This document shows positions 34,647 through 42,196 of a DNA stretch of 64,000 bases, piece by piece. The position numbers were made by a program, and so were the translations under genes. The stretch covers positions 372,001 through 436,000 of the forward strand of contig NZ_BAABHK010000005.1 in NCBI RefSeq assembly GCF_039542055.1, given 5' to 3'. The notes below the pieces were generated by a model, which worked only from the letters and a program-made list of their open reading frames with translations, was not told the origin of the DNA and made no database searches. Origin of the DNA: Actinoallomurus vinaceus. Its GTDB lineage: Bacteria; Actinomycetota; Actinomycetes; Streptosporangiales; Streptosporangiaceae. Each line of letters opens with the position of its first letter. Positions within the stretch are counted from its first letter, which is position 1.

Positions 34647-34683
34647 GTTTTTCTGACGCCGCGTCTAGGTTTTGTAGAAAAAC
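34647..34683. promoter_or_regulatory. A/T-rich inverted repeat in the box operon promoter region
   Basis: GTTTTTCT (34647-34654) and AGAAAAAC (34676-34683) are exact inverse copies 21 bases apart. They lie 33-69 bases upstream of the boxC start. The composition contrasts with the GC-rich background and suggests a repressor or activator site for the box operon. Confidence 0.5.
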
Positions 34684-34724
34684 AGGCCGCCGTGGGCCCC
34701 GGGTTGGGCCTCCAAAATGTCAGT

Positions 34725-34744
34725 GTTCGAACGTATGATCGAAC
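34725..34744. promoter_or_regulatory. Inverted repeat abutting the WYL gene start
   Basis: GTTCGA-N8-TCGAAC ends one base before the ATG at 34746. A protein bound here would block translation initiation or early transcription, consistent with autoregulation. Confidence 0.45.
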
Positions 34745-34745
34745 C

Positions 34746-35306
34746 ATGGCCGAGAACGCGACGCTCGCAAGCCGTACCCGTCCCCACCTTCCCGCCCCCG
34801 AGGTGGCGGCCCTCGCCCTCTCGCTCGCTCACCTGGGCGCCGGTCCGCAGTCCGCCACGGCACGCCGGGCCCTGCGCCGTCTCTTCGACGACCTCGACCC
34901 GGCCGAGGTCGTCGGCACCACCCTCGAAACCCTGGCCCGCCCGCTCGACCCCGCGACGGCGCACCGCGCCCGGACCGCGGCGAGCGCGATCACCGCGCGG
35001 CTCGTCGTCCGCCTGCACTACGTCGACGCCAAGGGCAACGTCACGGTCCGCGAGGTCGAGCCGGTCACCTGCCTCGTGCACCGTGACCACTGGTACCTCG
35101 TCGGCTGGTGCCGGTTGCGCCGCCACATCCGCGCGTTCCGCTTCGACCGGATGCTGGCGGTCGAGAGCACCGACATCCCGGCGCGCCCGCACCGCGCGGA
35201 CCGCTTCCTGCCCTTCCAGCCGCGCTCGTCCCGGACCCGGCCGGGCGCAGGGCCGGAGGGCACCGGCCCGGCCCGGAGCCGGGTCGTCCCGCTCCGGGCG
35301 CGCTGA
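34746..35306 (+). CDS. WYL-domain protein lacking a helix-turn-helix
   Basis: A 186-residue protein. About residues 10-85 form the helical part normally following the DNA-binding domain in YafY-type regulators (PAPEVAALALSLAHLG). The WYL sheet follows at about 85-150 (VVRLHYVDAKGNVTVREVEP, HWYLVGWCRLRRHIRAFRFD). YafY/WYL regulators usually have about 310-330 residues with an N-terminal winged helix; that part is missing here and no HTH is encoded upstream. The C-terminal 35 residues are basic and disordered. It is divergent from boxC. It may sense a ligand or nucleic acid without binding DNA itself, or be a truncated regulator. Confidence 0.7.
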   Translation: MAENATLASRTRPHLPAPEVAALALSLAHLGAGPQSATARRALRRLFDDLDPAEVVGTTLETLARPLDPATAHRARTAASAITARLVVRLHYVDAKGNVTVREVEPVTCLVHRDHWYLVGWCRLRRHIRAFRFDRMLAVESTDIPARPHRADRFLPFQPRSSRTRPGAGPEGTGPARSRVVPLRAR

Positions 35307-35313
35307 CAGCGCT

Positions 35314-35344
35314 CCGCCGCGGCGCTATTCCTGCGCCGCGGCGG
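35314..35344. terminator. Terminator hairpin between convergent genes
   Basis: A 12-bp perfect stem (CCGCCGCGGCGC and its complement) with a 7-base loop lies 8 bases after the WYL gene stop. It also faces the convergent DUF4190 gene. Confidence 0.7.
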
Positions 35345-35433
35345 CGTGGCCATCGTGCGTCGGACGCCGTACGGCCGCGCGGCAGGCGCAGGGCCTGCAC
35401 GACGCGGTCGGTGATGGTGCGTCCCGCCGGGCG

Positions 35434-36198
35434 TCAGGCGTGGAGGCGGCGGGTGAGCTTCTTGCCGTCCGTGGCGGCGACGCCGACGCAGGTGACCGAG
35501 TGATCGCCCGCTCTCCACGACTCCGGCGAGGGGTAGTAGTACGACATCGCGAGCTTGTCGGCCGCCGGATCCCGCTCGAGCCGGGGGCGGGCGAACTTCC
35601 GGCAGCCGAGCTTCGCCTGGTTCTGCAGCTCGGAGTCACCCGGCAGGATCAGCCCCTTCAACCTGAAGACGGCCAGCACCTCGCCGTCGTGAGGCTTGTT
35701 GCACGGCACGACCTGAACGCTCTCCACGCTGTCCGCGGAGGAGTTGTCGTTGATGCACTCGCCGACGCGCATCTTCTTGACCTTCACGTCGTGCGTCTTG
35801 GTCACGGTCGGTGTGGGCTTCGCGCCCAGACCCGTGTTCGTGTTCGCCTTGCCGGAGCCCTTGCTGAGCGCGAGGCCGATCACCGAGAGCACTACCCAGA
35901 AGCAGAACAGCGCGATGCCGGCGATCGCCAGACCGCGACCGCGCTCGCCGCGCTCCTTGATCTGGCGAAGCGCGATCACGCCGAGGATCGCCCCTACGAG
36001 GGAGATGCACCCGATGAGGCCGGTGATGAGGCTGGCGATGGCCAGACCGTTGGTCTTGTTGCTCGCCGGCGGCTCGTAGGGCGACTGGTAGGCCGGCGGG
36101 CCGGGCGCGGGTCCGGGACCCTGCGCACCGTACGGGGGATACTGCGGTCCTCCAAACGCGGAATCAGGCGCGGAACCGGAGTTGGGTGGATAGGACAT
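35434..36198 (-). CDS. DUF4190 / septum-formation-type membrane protein
   Basis: A 254-residue protein. The N-terminal 45 residues are Pro/Gly/Tyr-rich and disordered. Two transmembrane helices follow (LAIASLITGLIGCISLVGAI; GLAIAGIALFCFWVVLSVIG) separated by a RQIKERGERGRG turn, the DUF4190 module. An extracytoplasmic domain with VGECINDNSSADSVESVQVV, PCNKPHDGEVLAVF and three Cys resembles the Septum_form family. It probably sits in the cell envelope with its C-terminus outside. ATG 36198 begins the conserved MSYPP-type N-terminus. It is monocistronic with an A/T-rich promoter. Confidence 0.8.
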   Translation of the reverse strand: MSYPPNSGSAPDSAFGGPQYPPYGAQGPGPAPGPPAYQSPYEPPASNKTNGLAIASLITGLIGCISLVGAILGVIALRQIKERGERGRGLAIAGIALFCFWVVLSVIGLALSKGSGKANTNTGLGAKPTPTVTKTHDVKVKKMRVGECINDNSSADSVESVQVVPCNKPHDGEVLAVFRLKGLILPGDSELQNQAKLGCRKFARPRLERDPAADKLAMSYYYPSPESWRAGDHSVTCVGVAATDGKKLTRRLHA

Positions 36199-36245
36199 GG
36201 GGCGAGAGCTTTCCAGATCTTTACTCTCTTGGTGATTCTTTTTCC

Positions 36246-36259
36246 ATACGGAACCGTAT
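36246..36259. promoter_or_regulatory. 14-bp palindromic site in an A/T-rich promoter
   Basis: ATACGG-AA-CCGTAT lies about 50 bases upstream of the DUF4190 gene within the most A/T-rich stretch nearby (36235-36270). It is a candidate operator or promoter element. Confidence 0.35.
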
Positions 36260-36271
36260 ATTTTTTCAACT

Positions 36272-36352
36272 TCACTCGAGAACACCGGCGGCGCGCAGCG
36301 TGGCCTGCGCGGTCTCGTCCAGGCCGAGCAGGCCGGCGTACCGGGTGGTCAC
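36272..36352 (-). pseudogene. Orphan C-terminal tail of a CaiB/BaiF CoA-transferase
   Basis: Twenty-six codons ending in TGA read VTTRYAGLLGLDETAQATLR then AAGVLE. This closely matches the end of the intact CoA-transferase encoded at 39611 (TDLLGLDETEQEALRAAGVL). The frame begins with a GTG that overlaps the TetR stop codon. No upstream CoA-transferase sequence exists, so this is a residue of a lost gene copy to which the TetR gene is now joined. Confidence 0.7.
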
Positions 36353-37005
36353 GCGGGAGCCGGGGCGAAGGCCTTCAGGAAGGTGTCGACGGCGGCGCGT
36401 GCCACCTCGCGCAACTCGGTGTCGGGGACCGGCCGGGTCCCGAGGCGGGAGCGCTTGTCCGCCGGGCCGCCGAGCAGGGCGGAGAACTGCTCCGCGGCCA
36501 CGAGGGGATCCGTGAGGCTCAGCCGGCCGGCCAGCGCGAGACGCGCCAGCCGGTCGGCCAGGGACTCGGTGACCCGGTCCGACACCCCCTGGACGGTGTC
36601 GAGCAGGTCCGGGAACCGGGTCATCTCCGCGGACAAGAGCCGCCGTAGCGCCCGGGAGCGGTCGTCGCAGTGGCACTGAAGCAGGCGAAAGGCGACATCC
36701 TCCAGCAACGTCCGCAGGTCTCCGCCCTGGTCGGCGAGCCGCTCGACCACCGCGAGGTTCTGCTCCAGGGCGCTGTCGGCGAGGGCGGCGAACGTCTCGC
36801 GGAGCAGCGTCTCCTTGTCGCCGAAGTGGTTGTACACGGTGGCCTTGGCGACGCCCGCCTCGGCGGCGATCGCATCCACGCCGGCCTGGGCGTAACCCTC
36901 ACGGGAGAAGACGCCGAACGCCGCGTCCAGGATCGCTCGCCGCTTGTCGATGCGCCCTCGCCCACGCGAGAGGCCCTTCCCTGCCAAGGTCACCGCTTCC
37001 GCCAT
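36349..37005 (-). CDS. TetR-family transcriptional repressor
   Basis: A 218-residue TetR protein. The HTH spans about residues 22-68 (ILDAAFGVFSREGYAQAGVD, AIAAEAGVAKATVYNHFGDK). The C-terminal ligand domain resembles the AefR-like/TetR_C type (LLSAEMTRFPDLLDTVQGVS). ATG 37005 has AGGATGG upstream. It is divergent from an MFS exporter gene, and the space between has two near-perfect palindromes, the classic self- and pump-regulating layout. Its 3' end abuts a CoA-transferase remnant. Confidence 0.88.
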   Translation of the reverse strand: MAEAVTLAGKGLSRGRGRIDKRRAILDAAFGVFSREGYAQAGVDAIAAEAGVAKATVYNHFGDKETLLRETFAALADSALEQNLAVVERLADQGGDLRTLLEDVAFRLLQCHCDDRSRALRRLLSAEMTRFPDLLDTVQGVSDRVTESLADRLARLALAGRLSLTDPLVAAEQFSALLGGPADKRSRLGTRPVPDTELREVARAAVDTFLKAFAPAPA

Positions 37006-37033
37006 GCGGACCATCCTACCGATCCGTCGGCTG

Positions 37034-37055
37034 AACCAGACTCGCGAGTCTGGTT
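37034..37055. promoter_or_regulatory. 22-bp perfect palindrome, probable TetR operator 1
   Basis: AACCAGACTCG joined directly to its complement CGAGTCTGGTT, 29 bases upstream of the TetR start. Length and symmetry are those of TetR-family operators. Confidence 0.75.
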
Positions 37056-37080
37056 TTTGATACTGTCCGGGGCGAGACGA

Positions 37081-37104
37081 ATGAGTCCTTTAAGCTGGAC
37101 TCAT
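37081..37104. promoter_or_regulatory. Inverted repeat 8-8-8, probable TetR operator 2
   Basis: ATGAGTCC-N8-GGACTCAT lies 22 bases upstream of the MFS start. GACTC is shared with the first palindrome, so one repressor could bind both, one at each promoter. Confidence 0.65.
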
Positions 37105-37125
37105 CGGTCTAGTTAGGGGCGACTT

Positions 37126-38580
37126 ATGACGGAAATGCCAGGTCATCGCCTGGATTCAGGGCTGCGACGGCTGATCGTGGTGATCCTTCTAGGCGGGATG
37201 ATGGGCATCCTGGACGGCACGATGGTCGCCGTCGGCATCGACACCCTCACCGTGGCGTTCGACGCCTCGCTGAGCGCGATCGGGTGGGTCTCCACCGGAT
37301 ATCTGCTCGCCCTGACCCTCACCATTCCCGTCACCACCTGGGCCGTCGATCGGTTCGGCGGACGGCGGCTGTGGCTGGCCGGCCTCTTGGTCTTCCTGGG
37401 CGGATCGCTGGCATCCGGGCTGGCCTGGAACATCGGCAGCCTGATCGTCTTCCGCGTCGTCCAGGGCGTCGGGGCGGGCGTCGTCGATCCGCTCGTCCTG
37501 ACGCTGCTCGCCCGCGCGGCCGGGCCGCGCAGGGCGGCACGGGTGATGGCGCTGATGGCCGGAGTCCTGTCACTCGGCCCTGTACTCGGCCCGGTCGTGG
37601 GCGGGATCGTGCTGGAGGGACTGGGCTGGCGGTGGATGTTCCTCATCAACCTGCCGATCGGACTCGTCGCGTTCCTCGGCGCCCTCCGCCTGGCACCCCG
37701 TGACCCGGCGCCGGAGCCGACGGCATCCCGGCTCGACGTCATCGGGGTGGCACTGATCGCTCCCGGGTTCACGAGCCTGATGCTCGCCCTGTCACAGGCG
37801 GGCGAGCGGGCGGCGTTCACGGTCTGGCAGGTGCTCGCGCCGCTGACGGTCGGCGCCGTCCTCCTGATCGGCTACGCGGTGCACGCGCTGCCCACCCGGC
37901 GCACACCTCTCCTGATCGACCTGAGGCTGTTCACCCGCGGTGGCTTCGCGGCGAGCGTGACCGTCATGGGGCTCACCGGCCTCACGATGTTCTCCGCCCT
38001 GTTCGCGCTGCCGTTGTACTACCAGCAGGCGCACGGCCACGGCACGCTGACGGCCGGACTGCTGGTCGCGCCACTCGGGGTGAGCGCCGCGGTCGCCGCG
38101 CCACTGGCGGGCCGGCTCGCCGACCGGTTCGGCGCGCGCGAGATCGTACGGGCGGGCGCGGTCGTGGCCGTGATCGGCGCGCTCGCCTTCGCCGGGATCG
38201 GGGCACGCACGCAGGAGCTGTGGCCGACGCTCGCAGCCCTCGCGGTCGGCGCCGGACTCGGTCTGGTCGGGGCCGCCACGATGGGCTCGCTGTACCGCAC
38301 CCTGCCCCCGCCGCTGATCCCCCAGGGCAGCTCCGTGCTCTACATGCTGAACCAGTTCGGCGCCTCGGTCGGTGTCGCGGTCGTCGCGCTCATCGTCCAG
38401 ACGGCAGGGAAGGCCGACGTGATCCGCGGTCTCCACGGCGTGTACTGGTTCATGACCGCCGCGATCCTGATCATCCTCGCGGGCACCGTCCTGCTTCCCG
38501 GACGACCCGGAGCACGGCCCACCGCCCCCGCGTCCGGCCACGAGACGCAGACGGCCGACCTCACGCTCCCGGGCGCCTGA
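37126..38580 (+). CDS. MFS transporter, DHA2 (EmrB/QacA) drug-efflux type
   Basis: A 484-residue proton-coupled exporter with about 14 transmembrane helices. MMGILDGTMVAVGIDTLTVA is helix 1 with the acidic D1-type motif of DHA2 pumps. GWVSTGYLLALTLTIPVTTW, DRFGGRRLWLAG (motif A) and GPVLGPVVGGIVLEGLGWRW (motif C) follow. It probably expels hydrophobic toxicants. ATG 37126 has AGGGG upstream. It is divergent from the TetR repressor and followed 63 bp later by an SDR-like gene, likely one transcript. Confidence 0.9.
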   Translation: MTEMPGHRLDSGLRRLIVVILLGGMMGILDGTMVAVGIDTLTVAFDASLSAIGWVSTGYLLALTLTIPVTTWAVDRFGGRRLWLAGLLVFLGGSLASGLAWNIGSLIVFRVVQGVGAGVVDPLVLTLLARAAGPRRAARVMALMAGVLSLGPVLGPVVGGIVLEGLGWRWMFLINLPIGLVAFLGALRLAPRDPAPEPTASRLDVIGVALIAPGFTSLMLALSQAGERAAFTVWQVLAPLTVGAVLLIGYAVHALPTRRTPLLIDLRLFTRGGFAASVTVMGLTGLTMFSALFALPLYYQQAHGHGTLTAGLLVAPLGVSAAVAAPLAGRLADRFGAREIVRAGAVVAVIGALAFAGIGARTQELWPTLAALAVGAGLGLVGAATMGSLYRTLPPPLIPQGSSVLYMLNQFGASVGVAVVALIVQTAGKADVIRGLHGVYWFMTAAILIILAGTVLLPGRPGARPTAPASGHETQTADLTLPGA

Positions 38581-38643
38581 TTCCCGACCATCCCCGGGAT
38601 CGCGACGACGTCGAACCCGGACCCACTCCCAAGGAGACTCATC

Positions 38644-39522
38644 GTGCGGACCATCGTCATCTCGGGCGGCACGGACGGCATGGGCAATGCGCTCGCCCGC
38701 ACGTACCTGAGCCGCGGAGACACCGTCGTCGTCCTCGGACGTGACGCGGGGAAGGGAAAGGACTTCCGGGCGGCCGCGGCGGAGGGCGGCGCCGGAGAAC
38801 GGGCCGTCTTCCTCCAGGCCGATCTGAGCCTGGTCGCGGAGAACAGGAGGGTCATCGAGACGCTCACCGCCAGGTTTCCCGTCGTCGACGTGCTCGTACT
38901 CTGCGCCCGGCACTTCCGTTCCACACGGCGGATGACGGCGGAGGGCTTCGAGGGGACGTTCGCGCTGGAGTACCTGAGCCGGTACCTGCTCAGCCACGGT
39001 CTGGTCGCGTCGCTCGAGCGCGCCGACCGCCCCGTCATCGTCAACGTGTCCGGCCCCGCCGACGTCCCGGTCGGCGAGATCCGCTGGGACGACCTCGGGC
39101 TCGACCGGCGATACGCGGGGGTCGCCGCGCAACTGCAGGCCGGGCGTGCGAACGACCTGCTCGGCATCGCCTTCGCCGCCGCCCACACCGCCGGGCGGAC
39201 CAGGTATGTGCTGGTCAACCCGGGCATGGTGGCGACGAGCTTCTCCGGCGAGTACGACCCGGCGACGGCGGCTCACGTCGCCATGATGAAGAGAATGGGA
39301 AAGCCGGTGGAACGGGGCATCGCCCCCATCGTCCTGGCCATCGACGATCCCCCCGCCGAACCGCTGAGCGCATTCGCCGAGGACCGGCGGATCCGTCTTC
39401 GGCCCCCGTTCTTCGACGAAGGCGCGGCGAGGCGGCTCCACGACCTCACACGCGGACTGCTGCCCGGCGGACCCGACACATCCGCGCGTCGCGCCGGGGC
39501 CGCCGGCGGAGAGGATCGATGA
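38644..39522 (+). CDS. SDR-family protein lacking the YxxxK catalytic pair
   Basis: A 292-residue Rossmann-fold protein. The nucleotide motif is VISGGTDGMGNALA (TGxxxGxG type). VLVLCARHF stands where NNAG is expected, and VIVNVSGPA contains the usual Ser strand. Where the Tyr-x-x-x-Lys motif should be, the sequence reads RYAGVAAQLQAGRANDLLG, with Gln and Arg in place of Tyr and Lys. The fold therefore seems kept but normal reductase chemistry lost or changed. GTG 38644 has AAGGAG seven bases upstream. It follows the MFS pump gene; its 3' end lies in a repeat. Confidence 0.75.
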   Translation: MRTIVISGGTDGMGNALARTYLSRGDTVVVLGRDAGKGKDFRAAAAEGGAGERAVFLQADLSLVAENRRVIETLTARFPVVDVLVLCARHFRSTRRMTAEGFEGTFALEYLSRYLLSHGLVASLERADRPVIVNVSGPADVPVGEIRWDDLGLDRRYAGVAAQLQAGRANDLLGIAFAAAHTAGRTRYVLVNPGMVATSFSGEYDPATAAHVAMMKRMGKPVERGIAPIVLAIDDPPAEPLSAFAEDRRIRLRPPFFDEGAARRLHDLTRGLLPGGPDTSARRAGAAGGEDR

Positions 39523-39636
39523 CGGCGACGTCACCCCGGGACGCCGCCGTGCGGCGAGGATCGGCCGCTCCAGGACGCCGCTGTGCGGGGACGATCGATG
39601 ACGGCGACGGTCACTCCAGGACGCCGGCCGCGCGGA
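39514..39636. repeat. Short direct repeats at the SDR/CoA-transferase junction
   Basis: GATCGATGACGGCGACG occurs exactly at 39514-39530 and 39593-39609. GGACGCCG occurs three times (about 39539, 39573, 39619). On the minus strand the latter encode GVL(E)/GVP, as in the last codons of the CoA-transferase. The 3' end of that gene thus seems to have been iterated in small steps up to the stop codon of the SDR gene. Confidence 0.65.
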
Positions 39637-42196
39637 GCGCCTCCTGCTCGGTCTCGTCCAGGCCGAGCAGGTCGGTGAGCAGGTCGGCGGTGTGCTCGCC
39701 GAGGCGCGGTGCCGGCGTGTGCACGCTGCCCGGTGTGCGGGTGAGCCGCGCGGGCAGTCCCTCGTGCAGGAAGGTGCCGGCCGCCGGGTGGGTGAGCGGT
39801 ACGTAGAAGTCCCACGCGCGCAACGCCGCGTCGTGCTCGACGAGCGTACGGCCGTCGCGCACCGGGTAGGCGGGGACGCCGTTGCCCTGCAGGATCTCCG
39901 CGACGGCCTCGGCGGGCCGGGACCGCGTCCAGGCGGCGACGTGCTCCTCCAGCGCGGACTCGTCCGCCTTGCGCCCGGCCACGGTCGCCCAAGCCGGGTC
40001 GTCGGGCAGGCCGGCGACGGCCGCCAGGCGGGCGAACTCCTCGTCGGTCCGGACGGTGACGGCCACCCAGGTGCCGTCGCCGAGGCAGGGGAACACCCCG
40101 TGCGGGGCCATCCGCGGATGCCGGTTACCGAGCGGCTCCACGGTCTCGCCGTGGTCCGCGCGCAGGATCGCGTCGCCCAGGTGCGCGGCGGCGGTCTCCA
40201 GCTGGGCCATGTCGACGTGCTGCCCGGTGCCGGTGCGGTCGCGTACGGCCAGGGCTGCCAGCGCGGCCAGCGCGGCGTGGTGCCCGGCGATGATGTCGGC
40301 CAGGCCGTACACGACGCCGACCGGCCTCTCGCCCGGCTCTCCGGTGAGCGCCGTCCAGCCCGACAGCGCCGAGACCGCGTCGGCGTAGGACACGTAGTCG
40401 CGCCACGGGCCGGTGTGCCCCATGCCCGACATGCTCACGACGATGATGTCCTCGCGGACCTGGCGCAGCCGGTCGTAGCCGAGCCCGAGCCGGTCGAGCA
40501 CGCCCGCCGCGAAGTTCTCCACCACGATGTCGCAGTGCGCGGCGAGCCGGAGCGCGAGGTCGCGGCCCTCCTGCGTGCGCAGGTTGACGGTGACGCTCTT
40601 CTTGTTCCGGTTGACGTTGTTGAAGTAGCCGCTCGTGTCGGGGTCGGTCTCGTCGGACCGGGACAGGTGGAACCCGGGGGAGAAGCGGGTCGGGTCCGGG
40701 CGGTGCCGGGATTCGATCTTGATGACCTCCGCGCCGTGGTCGGCGAGGGTCTTGGTGGCGTACGGCCCGGCGAGCACCCAGGTGAGGTCGAGGACCCGGA
40801 TCCCCTCCAGGGCTCCCCGCCGCGGTTCGACCGGCGCGGCGTCCCGTGCCCGCCGTTCGGCTGCCGCGGTGACGGTGCCCGCCCGCCGTTCGGCGGCCAC
40901 CGAGGCGGCGGGTCGGGTCGGCACGGCGGTCCGCTCGGCGGTCGCCGAGGTGCCGGGTTGGGCCGACAAGGCGGTCCGCGCCCGGGGTTCGGCGGTCGCC
41001 GGGGCGGCGGGTTCGGACGGCGCGATGTCCCCCACCCGTTCCGCGGCCACCGAGGCGGTGGGTTCGGTCGGCAAGGCGGTCCGCGTCCGCGGATCGGCGG
41101 TCGCCGGGGCGGCGGCTTCGAGCGGCGCGATGTCCCGCGCCCGGTCGGTGTCCGCGGAGGCGGCGTGCTCGCCGGGTTCGGGGACGCGCAGCCGGGCCGG
41201 CGGGGCCGCTCCGCGGACGCGGGCCGCGAAGCCCGCGTCGCGCGCCGGGCCCCAGGGGGTCGTGACGTCGACGAAGAAGCCGCGCTCGACCAGCTGGGCG
41301 TTGGCCGTCAGCTCCTCCGGGCGCAGCACCGCCGCCCAGGGGAGCCGCCGAGCCTGACCCTCGTGGAAGAGCTGGTCGCGCTTCATCTCGCCGACGATGG
41401 CCGCGAGCCGGTCGAAGATCTCCTCGCGGTGCCGGACCCGGTACACCGGGTCCTGCCACCGCTCGTCGGCCAGGTCGCCCGCCGTGCCGTTCTCGGTGAG
41501 CCAGGCGAGCGTGGCGTCCCACATTCGCGGGCTGCCGCCCAGGCCGCCGGCGATGAGGCCGTCCGCCGTGGCGAACAGCGTGTGCGGGGCCATCGGGTGC
41601 GTGCTGCCCGTCCGCTCCGGAACCCGGCCGGTGTGGATGTAGGTGATCGCGCCGAACTCCAGGCTCGCGGCGACCGAGGCCTGACCGGAGACGATCACGC
41701 GCTGCCCGCCGCCGGTGCGCGTGGCGATCAGGGTCGCGATCGCGGCGTTCAGCCCCGCGAGCTGGTTCGCCTGATCGCCGTACGGGCGCAGCGGCGGGCG
41801 GTCCGGCCGGCCGATCAGTGCGAGCATGCCGCCCGCGGCGGCGACGGTGAGGTCGGTCGCCGCCCATTCGGCGGCCGGGCCGTCGTCCCCGTACGGCGTC
41901 AGCACGACGTGGACGACTCCGCGTCCGGCGGCCGCCACCAGGTCGGCCGCGACCTGCGTGAGAGGACCGCCCCACGTGCCGTCCAGGATCACGTCGCACT
42001 GCGGCGCGAGCGCGAGGGCGTCCTCCGGCCGTACGGAGGACTTCCCGGCCGCCCGGTGCGCGAAGCCGACGGGGTCCGTACGGCGGGCCGCGACGCCATC
42101 GGACGGCTCGACGATCGTGACGTCCGCGCCGAGGCCGACGAGCATGCGCCCGGCGTCCGGCGCGGCGTAGTCGCCAATCTCCAGGACACGGATCAC
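39611..42196 (-). CDS. Double-length CaiB/BaiF (family III) CoA-transferase
   Basis: An 861-residue fusion of two family III CoA-transferase units. Unit 1 (about 1-345) begins RVLEIGDYAAPDAGRMLVGL and is degenerate (no clear GPFAT motif). A disordered linker (about 346-452) is built from repeats. Unit 2 (about 453-861) is canonical: RVLDLTWVLAGPYATKTLAD, FNNVNRNKKSVTVNL, YADAVSALSGW, QHVDMAQLE. It would move CoA between acids, giving aryl- or acyl-CoA. The GTG start overlaps the LLM stop (GTGA), making this the last gene of a four-gene operon with FNR, ferredoxin and LLM oxidoreductase. Unit 1 lacks a GPYAT-like loop, so probably only unit 2 carries the catalytic Asp. Confidence 0.85.
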   Translation of the reverse strand: MIRVLEIGDYAAPDAGRMLVGLGADVTIVEPSDGVAARRTDPVGFAHRAAGKSSVRPEDALALAPQCDVILDGTWGGPLTQVAADLVAAAGRGVVHVVLTPYGDDGPAAEWAATDLTVAAAGGMLALIGRPDRPPLRPYGDQANQLAGLNAAIATLIATRTGGGQRVIVSGQASVAASLEFGAITYIHTGRVPERTGSTHPMAPHTLFATADGLIAGGLGGSPRMWDATLAWLTENGTAGDLADERWQDPVYRVRHREEIFDRLAAIVGEMKRDQLFHEGQARRLPWAAVLRPEELTANAQLVERGFFVDVTTPWGPARDAGFAARVRGAAPPARLRVPEPGEHAASADTDRARDIAPLEAAAPATADPRTRTALPTEPTASVAAERVGDIAPSEPAAPATAEPRARTALSAQPGTSATAERTAVPTRPAASVAAERRAGTVTAAAERRARDAAPVEPRRGALEGIRVLDLTWVLAGPYATKTLADHGAEVIKIESRHRPDPTRFSPGFHLSRSDETDPDTSGYFNNVNRNKKSVTVNLRTQEGRDLALRLAAHCDIVVENFAAGVLDRLGLGYDRLRQVREDIIVVSMSGMGHTGPWRDYVSYADAVSALSGWTALTGEPGERPVGVVYGLADIIAGHHAALAALAALAVRDRTGTGQHVDMAQLETAAAHLGDAILRADHGETVEPLGNRHPRMAPHGVFPCLGDGTWVAVTVRTDEEFARLAAVAGLPDDPAWATVAGRKADESALEEHVAAWTRSRPAEAVAEILQGNGVPAYPVRDGRTLVEHDAALRAWDFYVPLTHPAAGTFLHEGLPARLTRTPGSVHTPAPRLGEHTADLLTDLLGLDETEQEALRAAGVLE
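40815..41165 (-). repeat. In-frame 105-bp minisatellite coding the CoA-transferase linker
   Basis: A 105-bp (35-codon) unit is repeated about three times with divergence. For example GCGGTCGCCGGGGCGGCGG starts at 40992 and at 41097. The protein repeat is roughly DIAPxExAAPATAxPRxRTAL followed by xxPxxSVAAER. The period is a multiple of three, so copy number can vary without breaking the gene. Confidence 0.8.

Noticed and set aside
37792..39534. 580-codon minus-strand frame under the MFS and SDR genes
   Set aside because: It is Asp/Gly/Arg-rich noise. The plus strand encodes a 14-helix transporter and a Rossmann protein.
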